A DNA stretch of 64,000 bases from positions 186,001 through 250,000 of the forward strand of contig JANSXV010000003.1 in the NCBI GenBank assembly GCA_024742735.1, in the 5' to 3' direction. Each line of letters opens with the position of its first letter. The stretch's first letter is position 1. Source of the DNA: Alphaproteobacteria bacterium (GTDB lineage: Bacteria; Pseudomonadota; Alphaproteobacteria; Caulobacterales; Maricaulaceae). The translations under genes were made by a program, and so were the position numbers. The notes below the pieces were generated by a model. That model had not been told where the DNA came from and ran no database searches. It saw only the letters and a list, made by a program, of their open reading frames with translations. This document shows positions 40,453 to 48,512 of the stretch, one piece after another.

Positions 40453-40530
40453 GGCGGCGGCTCCCGTAGCAGCGCTTGCCTGACAAGATAGGCCTGAGTC
40501 GGCGCGTTTGTTACCCGCGCGCCGCCCAGC

Positions 40531-41328
40531 CTACTGCGGGCCGATTCCGATGCGGCGGGCCTCGATGGAGATGTTGCCGATCTGGGTGGAAGCGCGGAAG
40601 CGCACCGGGACATGCAGGCCCTGCATCTCCACAAGCCAGATATTGACGGGCCGGGCGGTCTCTTCCTCGGTCGGACGGTCGCCGGGGTCATAGCCGGAGA
40701 TGGGCTCGACATAGGCCTGGCAGCGGATCGCCTGGCCGCGATAGGCCCGGGTGCGCACATCATCCATGCCGACATTCTCAAAACGCAGATCATAGCGCGC
40801 CTTGCCGTCGAAGATCGGCAGCCGGCCGGAGCAGACCTCCTCATCGCCTGTATCGATCGGACCGAGCATGAGGTTCAGGATCACCGTGACGGGATCCAGC
40901 GCGCCGGCGCGCTCCGCTTCACTGGCGGGCGGCTCTCCCATGGAGCCGAACGGCGGGTTGATGTCCGGGGTGGCGGTGCCTTCGGGAAAGTCGATGCCCA
41001 CCACGCGGCCCTTTTCGCTGGCGTAATTGATGTGCTCGTAGCGCCAGGGCGCCAGACCCTCGCCGGTGCGATAACCCACCGACGACGCCTGAATGTCGGT
41101 ATCGTCGAACCAGCGCAGCAGGCCGGCGCTCTGGAAGGTCGCGGCGGCCGAATAGGTCGCCTCCTCCATGCGCGCTGTGATCGAGATGTCCGCGACCTGC
41201 AGAAAGTAAACTGAGCCGGTATATTCCATGAAGAACTGGTCCGGCGTGACGGGAGCGGCGTCATCGGCCGGCGCCGGCCCGGCCAGGGCGAGCGGGGCGG
41301 CGATCAGGGCGGCGGCCAGACGGCGCAT
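40531..41328 (-). CDS. DUF3108 exported protein
   Basis: A 265-residue protein with a signal peptide (1-22) and the DUF3108 beta-sandwich style: FFMEYTGSVYFLQVADISI, a central SSVGYRTG stretch and a C-terminal PVRFRASTQIGNISIEA. The function is unknown in this family; related folds carry lipid-like molecules in the periplasm. It is divergent from rpmB, and its stop lies 78 bases before the helicase start on the same strand. Confidence 0.8.
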   Translation of the reverse strand: MRRLAAALIAAPLALAGPAPADDAAPVTPDQFFMEYTGSVYFLQVADISITARMEEATYSAAATFQSAGLLRWFDDTDIQASSVGYRTGEGLAPWRYEHINYASEKGRVVGIDFPEGTATPDINPPFGSMGEPPASEAERAGALDPVTVILNLMLGPIDTGDEEVCSGRLPIFDGKARYDLRFENVGMDDVRTRAYRGQAIRCQAYVEPISGYDPGDRPTEEETARPVNIWLVEMQGLHVPVRFRASTQIGNISIEARRIGIGPQ

Positions 41329-41470
41329 GGGCGACGGCTCCTTTGAACCAGATCAGGCGGTGCGTTCCGGTATGGAACAGCACGTCTCATGGCTGCAAGA
41401 TGAACGCCCGCGCCGGTCGCCGCAATCGGGCTTTGCTGTCATTACCGGGAAGGAATCAGCGCAGTGCGCC

Positions 41471-41499
41471 TTGACGCAGCCGCCCCAACCAAGTAGTTC
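41471..41499 (+). promoter_or_regulatory. Probable rpmB promoter
   Basis: TTGACG at 41471-41476 and TAGTTC at 41494-41499 are separated by 17 bases, and the leader to rpmB is about 75 bases. The -35 is a good alphaproteobacterial match (TTGACGC); the -10 is weak. Confidence 0.45.
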
Positions 41500-41581
41500 G
41501 CCTGCTCTTGCGCCGCGAGGGCTTCGTGTCCGGCATGCGGCCTGTCAGGTTTTGACGTAACAGAACACCAGGGTGGAAGCC

Positions 41582-41872
41582 ATGTCGCGCCGCTGCGAAC
41601 TTACGGGTACGGGTCCGGTTTCGGGCAATAACGTGTCCCACGCCAACAACAAGACCAAGCGCCGCTTCCTGCCGAACCTGTGCCAGGTGACGCTGGCCTC
41701 GGAGACGCTGGATCGCTCCTTCAAGTTCCGCGTGGCCGCGCGCGCCCTGCGCAGCGTCGACCATTGCGGCGGGCTGGACAACTTCCTGCTCAAGGCGAAG
41801 AACGAGGATCTGTCCCCGGCCGCCCTGAAGGTGAAGCGGGACATCAAGAAGGCCCAGACCGAAGCTGCGTAA
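41582..41872 (+). CDS. rpmB: 50S ribosomal protein L28
   Basis: A 96-residue L28. [25 protein letters not shown] at the N-terminus is the family signature and fixes the start at ATG 41582 (GGGTGGAAGCC upstream). The C-terminal third is Lys/Arg-rich with [19 protein letters not shown], the usual alphaproteobacterial extension. It is part of the large ribosomal subunit near the E-site. It is monocistronic with a strong terminator. Confidence 0.98.
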   Translation: MSRRCELTGTGPVSGNNVSHANNKTKRRFLPNLCQVTLASETLDRSFKFRVAARALRSVDHCGGLDNFLLKAKNEDLSPAALKVKRDIKKAQTEAA

Positions 41873-41898
41873 ATCACGCGCTCGCGTCTGAAACGAAC

Positions 41899-41930
41899 AA
41901 GCCCGCCGGAAACGGCGGGCTTTTTTGTTT
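41899..41930 (+). terminator. Rho-independent terminator of rpmB
   Basis: GCCCGCCG (41901-41908) pairs with CGGCGGGC (41913-41920) around a GAAA tetraloop and is followed by TTTTTTGTTT. Confidence 0.95.
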
Positions 41931-42048
41931 CAGGCGCCACGGCGCCGTCCAAGACCCAGTCTTAGCGCCCTTCTGCGGAATTCTGCTCCAAGACGAGGCG
42001 CGATCCTTCACCGCGCCGTGCAACGCAGGTCAGGACCGCCCTGGGCGC

Positions 42049-42819
42049 CTAACCCCGCTTCGGGGCCTTTGAAAACTCGGCGTACTTGTTGGTGCGCGCC
42101 TTTTTCTCCTTCGCGCCCTCGATGAGGAGGATCGCCTCTCCGCGCGGGGCTTCGGCCAGGCGCGCGTGGAGGGCGGAGAGAGGTTCGCGGAAGACGCGTT
42201 CGAAGGGCTTGGTCAATTCCATGGCCAGCGCCGCCTGCCGGTCTCCCAAGACCTCCAGGGCGTCGGCGACGGTTTCGCCAAGGCGCTGAGGGCTTTCCAT
42301 GAGGATGAGCGTCGCGGGCAGTTCGGCATAAGGCGTCAGGAAGGCCTGGCGCTTGCCGGACTTGCGCGGCGGGAAGCCGAGGAAGACGAAGCGGTCGGTA
42401 GGCAGGCCCGACAGGCTGAGCGCCAGGATGGGCGAAGCGGGACCTGGCAGCGCGCCCACCTCCAGCCCGGCGTCCAGAACCGCGCGCACGACCCGGTAGC
42501 CGGGGTCGGAGATGCCCGGCGTGCCGGCGTCGCTGACCAGCGCGACCTTCGCGCCGTCCTCGATCAGCTTCACGATGCCGGCTGCGCTCTGGGCCTCGTT
42601 ATGGTCATGGCAGGCGATCAGGCGCGGCGCTTCGATCCCGCAGCGGCGCAACAGCTCGCGGGTGACGCGGGTGTCCTCGCAGGCGATCACGTCGGCGGTG
42701 CGCAGGGTCTCCAGAGCGCGCGCGGTCATATCGCCATCCTCCCCGATGGGCGTCGCCACCAGAATGAGGCGCGCCCGGTCCGGATCGGCCGGAGCAGTGT
42801 CGAGATCAGCGCGGCTCAT
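42049..42819 (-). CDS. rsmI: 16S rRNA 2'-O-methyltransferase RsmI
   Basis: A 256-residue tetrapyrrole-methylase-fold enzyme. LVATPIGEDGDMTARALETL near the N-terminus, EDTRVTRELL, and SDAGTPGISDPGY form the SAM-binding and active-site pattern of RsmI. It methylates the 2'-O of C1402 of 16S rRNA. It overlaps the transglutaminase-like gene upstream by four bases, so here it is translated with the ATP-grasp/alpha-E operon rather than with the more common yraN/gshB neighbours. Confidence 0.96.
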   Translation of the reverse strand: MSRADLDTAPADPDRARLILVATPIGEDGDMTARALETLRTADVIACEDTRVTRELLRRCGIEAPRLIACHDHNEAQSAAGIVKLIEDGAKVALVSDAGTPGISDPGYRVVRAVLDAGLEVGALPGPASPILALSLSGLPTDRFVFLGFPPRKSGKRQAFLTPYAELPATLILMESPQRLGETVADALEVLGDRQAALAMELTKPFERVFREPLSALHARLAEAPRGEAILLIEGAKEKKARTNKYAEFSKAPKRG

Positions 42820-43781
42820 CCGCGGATCGGGGGGGCGATCATGGAGATGTCCACACTGACCTCCAGACCCAGCGCATCCTCCGGCGCGCCGATATAGGAG
42901 CCGGTCAGCGGCGCGGTCTGGGCCGGCGTGCGTCCGACCCCGGTGCGGATCAGCCGGCCGGAGGCCACCGCCCCGTTGGTGGGATCGAACTCGATCCAGC
43001 CGGCTCCGGGCAGGAAGACCTGCACCCAGGCGTGGGTGGCGCCGGCGCCGACCACCTCGGCAGCTGCGGAGCCGCCGTCGGAATAGGCGGCGGAATCCAG
43101 CGCCGGATCATAGAGATACCCGGTCACGAACCGCGCCGCGAAGCCCAGGCGCCGCACCGCCTCGCACATGAGTTCGGCATAGTCCCGGCAGGAGCCGGTT
43201 CCCAGCGTCAGCGTTTCGGCGGGGCGCTGAACGCCCGGCTCCTCACGGCGCACATAGGTCAGCTCGGACTGGATCGCCGCGGTCATCTGGGACAACAGCG
43301 CCCAGGTGTCGCCGCCGCTCTCGGCGGCGAAGCGCTGGGCGAACGCCTCCACCACGCCCTCGGCGTCCTCATGGTTGGGCGCGCAGAGCGGGCCCAGATC
43401 CAGACGCTCATGATCGGAGTAAGCGAAGGGGAAGGTGCGCGCATGCTCCTCCACGGGGAACTCGGCGTCCTCAAAGCTGGTGCGCACGATGTCGAAGCGC
43501 GCCTCCACCTCGAGCACGTCGGAGGCCTCGGAGAAGTCAAACAGCGTCACCGTGTTGGAGAACACGTCATGGATCCAGCGCACGCCGGCCTGGGGACGGG
43601 CCTCCACCACCATGTTCAACAGCCGCAGATCCGGGGTTTCGTGGGGGCGCACCATGGCGCGGTGACGTCCGAATGTGACCGGGCGCGCGTAGCGGTAGCG
43701 GGTCACATGGCGGACCCGGAAAACATCGGTCCTGACTTCAGAGTGCTGACCCACGATCGCCACTCGCCCTGTGTGCGTCAT
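42816..43781 (-). CDS. Transglutaminase-like protein with N-terminal beta domain
   Basis: A 321-residue protein. The N-terminal region (about 18-110) is the bacterial transglutaminase-like beta domain (RVRHVTRYRYARPVTFGRH). The core transglutaminase domain has the catalytic Cys in LGTGSCRDYAEL, His in ATHAWVQVFLP and Asp in EFDPTNG, a complete Cys-His-Asp triad. It may act as a cysteine peptidase or amide ligase on a product of the neighbouring ATP-grasp protein. The start at ATG 43781 is preceded by AAGGTG. It is part of the alpha-E/ATP-grasp operon. Confidence 0.93.
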   Translation of the reverse strand: MTHTGRVAIVGQHSEVRTDVFRVRHVTRYRYARPVTFGRHRAMVRPHETPDLRLLNMVVEARPQAGVRWIHDVFSNTVTLFDFSEASDVLEVEARFDIVRTSFEDAEFPVEEHARTFPFAYSDHERLDLGPLCAPNHEDAEGVVEAFAQRFAAESGGDTWALLSQMTAAIQSELTYVRREEPGVQRPAETLTLGTGSCRDYAELMCEAVRRLGFAARFVTGYLYDPALDSAAYSDGGSAAAEVVGAGATHAWVQVFLPGAGWIEFDPTNGAVASGRLIRTGVGRTPAQTAPLTGSYIGAPEDALGLEVSVDISMIAPPIRG

Positions 43782-43838
43782 CTGGCCGGCACCTTGATCT
43801 GATTCTGGACCCTGGGAGAGCGGGTCAGCACTGGTGAG

Positions 43839-44816
43839 CTAATCAACGTGGAAGTACCGCCGTGACAGCGCATCGGCGAAGGCGATCACCTGAACCTGGA
43901 TCCTGTCGAGGGCCCGATGCAGGCCGGGGCCGGGCTCCACACGGGTCTTCGGCTCCACGCTGGACAGCAAGGCCTGGCATGCCGCAGTCAACTCTTCGGA
44001 CGGCGCGGCGTCATAGTCCTCACGCAGCTCCCGCAGCCGGTCCGCAGCCGCAAGCGCCGACAGGCGGACCGAGCGCGGACAGTCGCTGTCGTAAAGCAGG
44101 AAAGCGGCCGCATCCTTCGGCCCGGCCGAAACCGAATGACGCCGGCGGAAGGCATGGTAGCTCGACGCAGAACGCAGCAGCGAATTCCACCACACCACGT
44201 CCGGCGGCGTGTAGTCGCCTTCGCCCCCCGCGGTGTCGAGCTGGTAGTACTTCACATCGATGAGGCGCGTGGTCTGGTCGGCGCGTTCCAGTTCGGAGCC
44301 CAGCCGATGGAACAGCCAGGCCTCGTCGCGATACCAGGCGCCGTCCACCATGCCCTGATGGGTCAGACAGCCCAGGCGCACCTTCTCACACAAGCCGGCC
44401 AGGCGCGGCAGCGTCACCTTGCGCGCGGTCAGGCCGGCCACTTCGCCATGGAGCATGTTGATCTGCTTCCAGGCCTCCACCGGCGTGATGTGGCGCAAGG
44501 CCCGGGCGTTTTCCCGCGCGGCGTTCAGGCAGGACAGGATGGAGTTGGGGTTCGACGCATCAGTGAAATACCAGCGCGCCACGCTCAGGCCCGTCAGACG
44601 GCGCCCGGACTCTTCGAACGCCGGACGGTCGCTGAACGTGTCAAGCACGCTGCGCCAGGCCGCCGCGTCGTCATCGCCGGCAGCGAAGCCTTCCGCGACC
44701 GCGAGCAGGCGCGAGAGGTTCTCCGCCCGCTCCACATAGCGGCCGAGCCAGAACGCGTTCTCAGCAAAGCGCGAGAGCAGCTTATGAGAGGACCCAGGTA
44801 TCTTTCGACCCTCCAC
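43839..44816 (-). CDS. Alpha-E domain protein
   Basis: A 325-residue, almost wholly helical protein of the alpha-E family. The family's N-terminal block is visible as LLSRFAENAFWLGRYVERAENLSRLL, and the regularly placed Glu/Arg in ARENARALR and ELERADQTTRLID agree with it. The function is unknown; it is always found with circularly permuted ATP-grasp and transglutaminase partners. The GTG start at 44816 lies inside the end of the ATP-grasp gene (35-base overlap); the true start could be a few codons further in, since family members usually begin just before the LLSR block. Confidence 0.9.
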   Translation of the reverse strand: MEGRKIPGSSHKLLSRFAENAFWLGRYVERAENLSRLLAVAEGFAAGDDDAAAWRSVLDTFSDRPAFEESGRRLTGLSVARWYFTDASNPNSILSCLNAARENARALRHITPVEAWKQINMLHGEVAGLTARKVTLPRLAGLCEKVRLGCLTHQGMVDGAWYRDEAWLFHRLGSELERADQTTRLIDVKYYQLDTAGGEGDYTPPDVVWWNSLLRSASSYHAFRRRHSVSAGPKDAAAFLLYDSDCPRSVRLSALAAADRLRELREDYDAAPSEELTAACQALLSSVEPKTRVEPGPGLHRALDRIQVQVIAFADALSRRYFHVD

Positions 44817-46224
44817 CCTGGCTGGAATTGACGATCAGAGAGCCCTTCTTCATGGCCACTCGGGTCAGCCCGCCCGGCAGCACGAACGTACCCTTGCCCG
44901 TCACTGCGAAGGGGCGCAGGTCCACATGGCGCGGCGCGACGCCCTCGCTGGTCAGGGTGGGGCAGACCGACAGGGTGATCATGGGCTGGGCGATATAGTT
45001 CGACGGATCCTTGGCGATCGCCTTGCCGGCGGCTTCGCGCTCTGCCTTCGTGGCGCGCGGACCCACCGTGATGCCGTAGCCGCCGCTTTCGCCCACGGGC
45101 TTGGTCACCAGCTCGTCGATATGGTCGAGCACATAGGCCCGGTCTTCGGGGCGCCGGCATACATAGGTGTCGACATTCTTCAGGATCGGCTCTTCAGACA
45201 GGTAGTAGCGCACGATCTCGGGCATGTAGGCGTAGACCGCCTTGTCGTCGGCGACGCCGGTTCCCGGCGCGTTGGCGATGGCGACCTTGCCGGCTTTCAT
45301 GGCGCGCATCAGCCCATTGCAGCCCAGCATGGAGTCCTTGCGGAAGGCTTCCGGGTCCAGGAAGGCGTCGTCGATGCGGCGATAGATGACATGGACCGGC
45401 TGGGGCCCGCACACGGTGTTCATGAACACCTCGTCATTGCGGTCCACGAACAGGTCGCGCCCTTCGACCAGAGGCACGCCCATCTCGCGGGCCAGGAAGA
45501 CATGTTCGAAATAGGCCGAGTTGTAGACCCCCGGCGTCATCAGGACGATGGAGGGGTCCATCACGCCTTGCGGCGCGGAATCGGCCAGCTTTTCACGAAG
45601 GCGCACGCCATAGTCGGAGACCGGGCGCACCCGGGCGTTCTCCATGAGATCGGGGAAGGAGCGCATCATGAGATGCCGGTTCTCGATCACGTAGGAGACC
45701 CCGGACGGGGCGCGGCAGTTGTCCTCAAGAATCAGGAAGTCCCCCGCCTGATCGCGGATCATGTCGGTGCCGCAAATATGGGTGTAGACCCCGCCGGGCG
45801 GATCCACGCCGATCATCTCTTCAAGATAATACTTGTTTTTCAGGACCAGATCAGACGGGATCACCCCGTCCTTCAGGATTTTCCGGTCGTGATAGATGTC
45901 GCGCAGGAAGGCGTTGAGCGCGGCGATGCGCTGGACGACGCCGGCTTCCAGGCTGTCCCAGTCCGGCTTGGTGATCGGGCGGGGAATGACGTCGAAGGGC
46001 AGGATGCGATCCACGGTCTCTTCGCCGAAATAGACCGTGAAGGTGATGCCCAGATTGTACATCTCTTCCTCGGCCCGCGCCTTGCGCTGGGCCAGGGTGG
46101 AGCGGGTCTTGCCGCCCAGACGGTTGAGGAACAGCCGGTTGACCTCGGCGTCGCTTGCTCGGCCCAGCACTTCGCAGAATGCGGGGTCAGGATTGTAGCT
46201 GTTGAAGAGGCCGGTCGGGGCCAT
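44782..46224 (-). CDS. Circularly permuted ATP-grasp protein
   Basis: A 480-residue protein of the circularly permuted ATP-grasp type 2 family. Recognisable segments are GITFTVYFGEE, RPITKPDWDSLEAGVVQRIAALN, LEDNCRAPSGVSYVIENR (the metal/nucleotide site) and KPVGESGGYGITVGP. Such enzymes are expected to form amide bonds with ATP. In the conserved trio with alpha-E and transglutaminase proteins they are proposed to build and process a peptide-like product, but the product is unknown. An AAGGATC site precedes ATG 46224. It is the first gene of the operon. Confidence 0.95.
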   Translation of the reverse strand: MAPTGLFNSYNPDPAFCEVLGRASDAEVNRLFLNRLGGKTRSTLAQRKARAEEEMYNLGITFTVYFGEETVDRILPFDVIPRPITKPDWDSLEAGVVQRIAALNAFLRDIYHDRKILKDGVIPSDLVLKNKYYLEEMIGVDPPGGVYTHICGTDMIRDQAGDFLILEDNCRAPSGVSYVIENRHLMMRSFPDLMENARVRPVSDYGVRLREKLADSAPQGVMDPSIVLMTPGVYNSAYFEHVFLAREMGVPLVEGRDLFVDRNDEVFMNTVCGPQPVHVIYRRIDDAFLDPEAFRKDSMLGCNGLMRAMKAGKVAIANAPGTGVADDKAVYAYMPEIVRYYLSEEPILKNVDTYVCRRPEDRAYVLDHIDELVTKPVGESGGYGITVGPRATKAEREAAGKAIAKDPSNYIAQPMITLSVCPTLTSEGVAPRHVDLRPFAVTGKGTFVLPGGLTRVAMKKGSLIVNSSQGGGSKDTWVLS

Positions 46225-46301
46225 GGTGATCCTTGCTGCGGCGCGTCAAACGACAGCCTAACACGGAAACCGGCCGACACATCAACTCCGTGGGCGGACG
46301 C

Positions 46302-48374
46302 CTAGCCCTGACCGGCCATCCGGACCCGCACGCGGGTTTGCGCGGACCGTCCCTCCGCGTCCACCACAGTGAGGGCGTAGAAGCCCGGCTGGTCCGGGGT
46401 GAAGACCGACGCGCCGCCGGCGTCACGGGCGGCGGGCTCGCCGTCCACGTACCAGTCCATGGGTCCGGCGCCGCGCGCGGACAGCACGAAATTGCGGCCC
46501 GCACCCTCGGCCCAAAGCTCTGAGTCCTCCGGCGGAAACAGGATGACCGGCGCAGCGTTGTCTGGCGCGAAGCGCACCAGCGGCGCCGGCGCCGGCGCGG
46601 CTTCGCGGCCGGGCGCATCGTTCTCGAACGCCGGATCCCAGCGCTCCACCGCGTCGGCGAGATCAAACAGCGTCGGCAACGCGCCGGCCCGCCCCGTCAC
46701 ACCAGGGCGCGGCGCGGCGTCGGGGCGGCCGGTCCATACGATGATCGCGTAGCCGCCGGTGATCCCCGCCGCCCAGGCGTCGCGGAAGCCGTAGGACGTG
46801 CCGGTCTTGTAGGCCACGCGCGGCGCGCCGGTTGTCAGATGCGCCGGCATGCGCCCCGGCGGACTTGGCGAGCCGTACAGCACCTCGACGATTTCAGCCG
46901 CGCTCTCTGCTGACACCAGATGGCCGGGCTGGGCGTTCAGATTCGCCTCGGCCTCCGCCTCGGTCCAGGCCAGCGGAAGCGCCCGACCCTCATCACCAAG
47001 CGCGGCGTACAGCACGGCGAGATCGCGCACGGACAGGCCCAGCCCGCCCAGCGCGACAGCGAGGCCGGTCTCCCCGGCCAGCGAGCCGGGAATGGCCGGA
47101 TCGGCGCCGGCCTGATCCAGAGCCGCCGCAAAACGCGCCGCGCCCACCCGGTCCAGCACGCGCACGGCGGGCACGTTGAGCGAATGCTGCAGGGCGTCAG
47201 CGACGGTGACCTCGCCGCGGAAGGTCCGGTCGAAATTCTCCGGCTGATAGTTGGAGAAGCGCGCGGGCAGATCATCGATCAGCGTATCCGGTGCGGCCTG
47301 CCCGTCGTCGAAGGCCAGAGCGTAGACCAGCGGTTTCAGTGTCGAGCCCGGCGAGCGCCGCGACGTCGTCAGGTCGATCCAGCCCCCCGCCCGGCTCAGC
47401 CCCGCCGAGCCGACGGCGGCGCGGACGGCACGGGTCTCAATGTCCACAATAATGGCAGAAGCCTGAACGCCCTCGCCACCTGCTTCGGCGAGGCGCTCAA
47501 CAAGGCGCTCCGCCTCCAGCTGAAGGGTCAGGTCGAGTGTGGAGCGCACGACGGGCGCGCCGTCGCCGCGCGCGCGGATCGTAGCGGCGGCGTGCCAGGC
47601 TTCGCGAGGAAAGGCGTTGCGGCCGGTGGGCAAAGCCTCCGTGGCGGCGTCTTCGGCCCGCGCGGCGCTGATCCAACCGGCAGCAGCGAGCCGCGTCAGG
47701 ATCGCCGCACGCGAACGCCGGGCGACCTCCGGCCGCAGGTCCGGGCGCCGCGCTTCGGGGCTTTGCGGCAGGGCGATCAGGAGCGCGATCTGGTCGGGGG
47801 TCAGCTGGTCAGGTTCGCGCCCGAACCAGGCCCAACTCGCCGCGCGCACGCCCTGCAAGTTCCCGCCATAGGGCGCGAGCGTCAGGTAGAGCTCGAGTAT
47901 CTCGTCCTTTGAAAGCCGCGCCTCCAGCTGGAGCGCGCGGATCGACTCGATGATCTTGGACCCCAGCGTGCGCGGGCGCGGCTCCAGCAGCCTGGCGGTC
48001 TGCATGGTGATGGTCGACGCGCCTGAGACGATCCGGCCTCGAGACACCGCCTGGGCGCTCGCGCGGATCACCGCCAGCGGATCCACGCCGGGATGATCAT
48101 AGAAGCGCTGGTCCTCGATGGTCAGCAGCGCCTCGATGAAGGCCGGGTCGATCCGGTCAAGATCGGCCGCCAGCCGCCAGCGCCCGTTCTCCACCGGAAA
48201 GGCGCGCAGGGCCCGCCCATGACGGTCTTCGGCCACGACCGACAACGCCCCGGCCCGCTCGATCGGCGGCGGAAACAGACGGTCGAGGGCGAAGACGAGC
48301 AGGAGCGCGCCGAAGAGGGCTGCAGCGGCGAGGACGGCTTGCCGTTTCAGTTTCAGGCGCCGGGCGGAGGTCAT
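46302..48374 (-). CDS. pbpC: Penicillin-binding protein 1C
   Basis: A 690-residue bifunctional class A PBP. It has one membrane anchor (about 11-32). The glycosyltransferase domain has the catalytic Glu in EDQRFYDHPGVD and GASTITMQTARLL. The transpeptidase has SxxK in SPGSTLKPL, SxN in HSLNVP and KTG in YKTGTSYGFRDAW. A C-terminal PBP1C-type beta domain ends the protein. It lies downstream of the macroglobulin gene, as in E. coli yfhM-pbpC. Its Shine-Dalgarno (GAGGGGGA) is part of the double-hairpin repeat that fills the gap between the two genes. Confidence 0.96.
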   Translation of the reverse strand: MTSARRLKLKRQAVLAAAALFGALLLVFALDRLFPPPIERAGALSVVAEDRHGRALRAFPVENGRWRLAADLDRIDPAFIEALLTIEDQRFYDHPGVDPLAVIRASAQAVSRGRIVSGASTITMQTARLLEPRPRTLGSKIIESIRALQLEARLSKDEILELYLTLAPYGGNLQGVRAASWAWFGREPDQLTPDQIALLIALPQSPEARRPDLRPEVARRSRAAILTRLAAAGWISAARAEDAATEALPTGRNAFPREAWHAAATIRARGDGAPVVRSTLDLTLQLEAERLVERLAEAGGEGVQASAIIVDIETRAVRAAVGSAGLSRAGGWIDLTTSRRSPGSTLKPLVYALAFDDGQAAPDTLIDDLPARFSNYQPENFDRTFRGEVTVADALQHSLNVPAVRVLDRVGAARFAAALDQAGADPAIPGSLAGETGLAVALGGLGLSVRDLAVLYAALGDEGRALPLAWTEAEAEANLNAQPGHLVSAESAAEIVEVLYGSPSPPGRMPAHLTTGAPRVAYKTGTSYGFRDAWAAGITGGYAIIVWTGRPDAAPRPGVTGRAGALPTLFDLADAVERWDPAFENDAPGREAAPAPAPLVRFAPDNAAPVILFPPEDSELWAEGAGRNFVLSARGAGPMDWYVDGEPAARDAGGASVFTPDQPGFYALTVVDAEGRSAQTRVRVRMAGQG

Positions 48375-48378
48375 CCAT

Positions 48379-48489
48379 CCCCCTCACCCTTACCCTCTCC
48401 CCCTTGTCCAAGGGGGAGAGGGGGTTGAAACGCCCCGTATCCGTTATCCCCCTCTCCCCTCCCTGAGGGGAGAGGGCCGGGGTGAGGGG
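48379..48489. repeat. Double-hairpin intergenic repeat, copy 2 (inverted)
   Basis: This is close to the reverse complement of 18251-18366: the arms CCCCTCACCC and GGTGAGGGG and the two CCCTCTCCCC-type hairpins match, while the middle (48425-48450) differs. It sits between the stop of the macroglobulin gene and the start of pbpC and supplies the purine-rich sequence upstream of the pbpC ATG. Confidence 0.85.
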
Positions 48490-48512
48490 TGTAACGAGGC
48501 GACGCCAAGCCG

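Noticed and set aside
44782-44816. 35-base overlap between the ATP-grasp and alpha-E genes as evidence of a frameshift
   Set aside because: Both products have normal lengths and intact family motifs; the overlap more likely reflects translational coupling or an over-long start choice.
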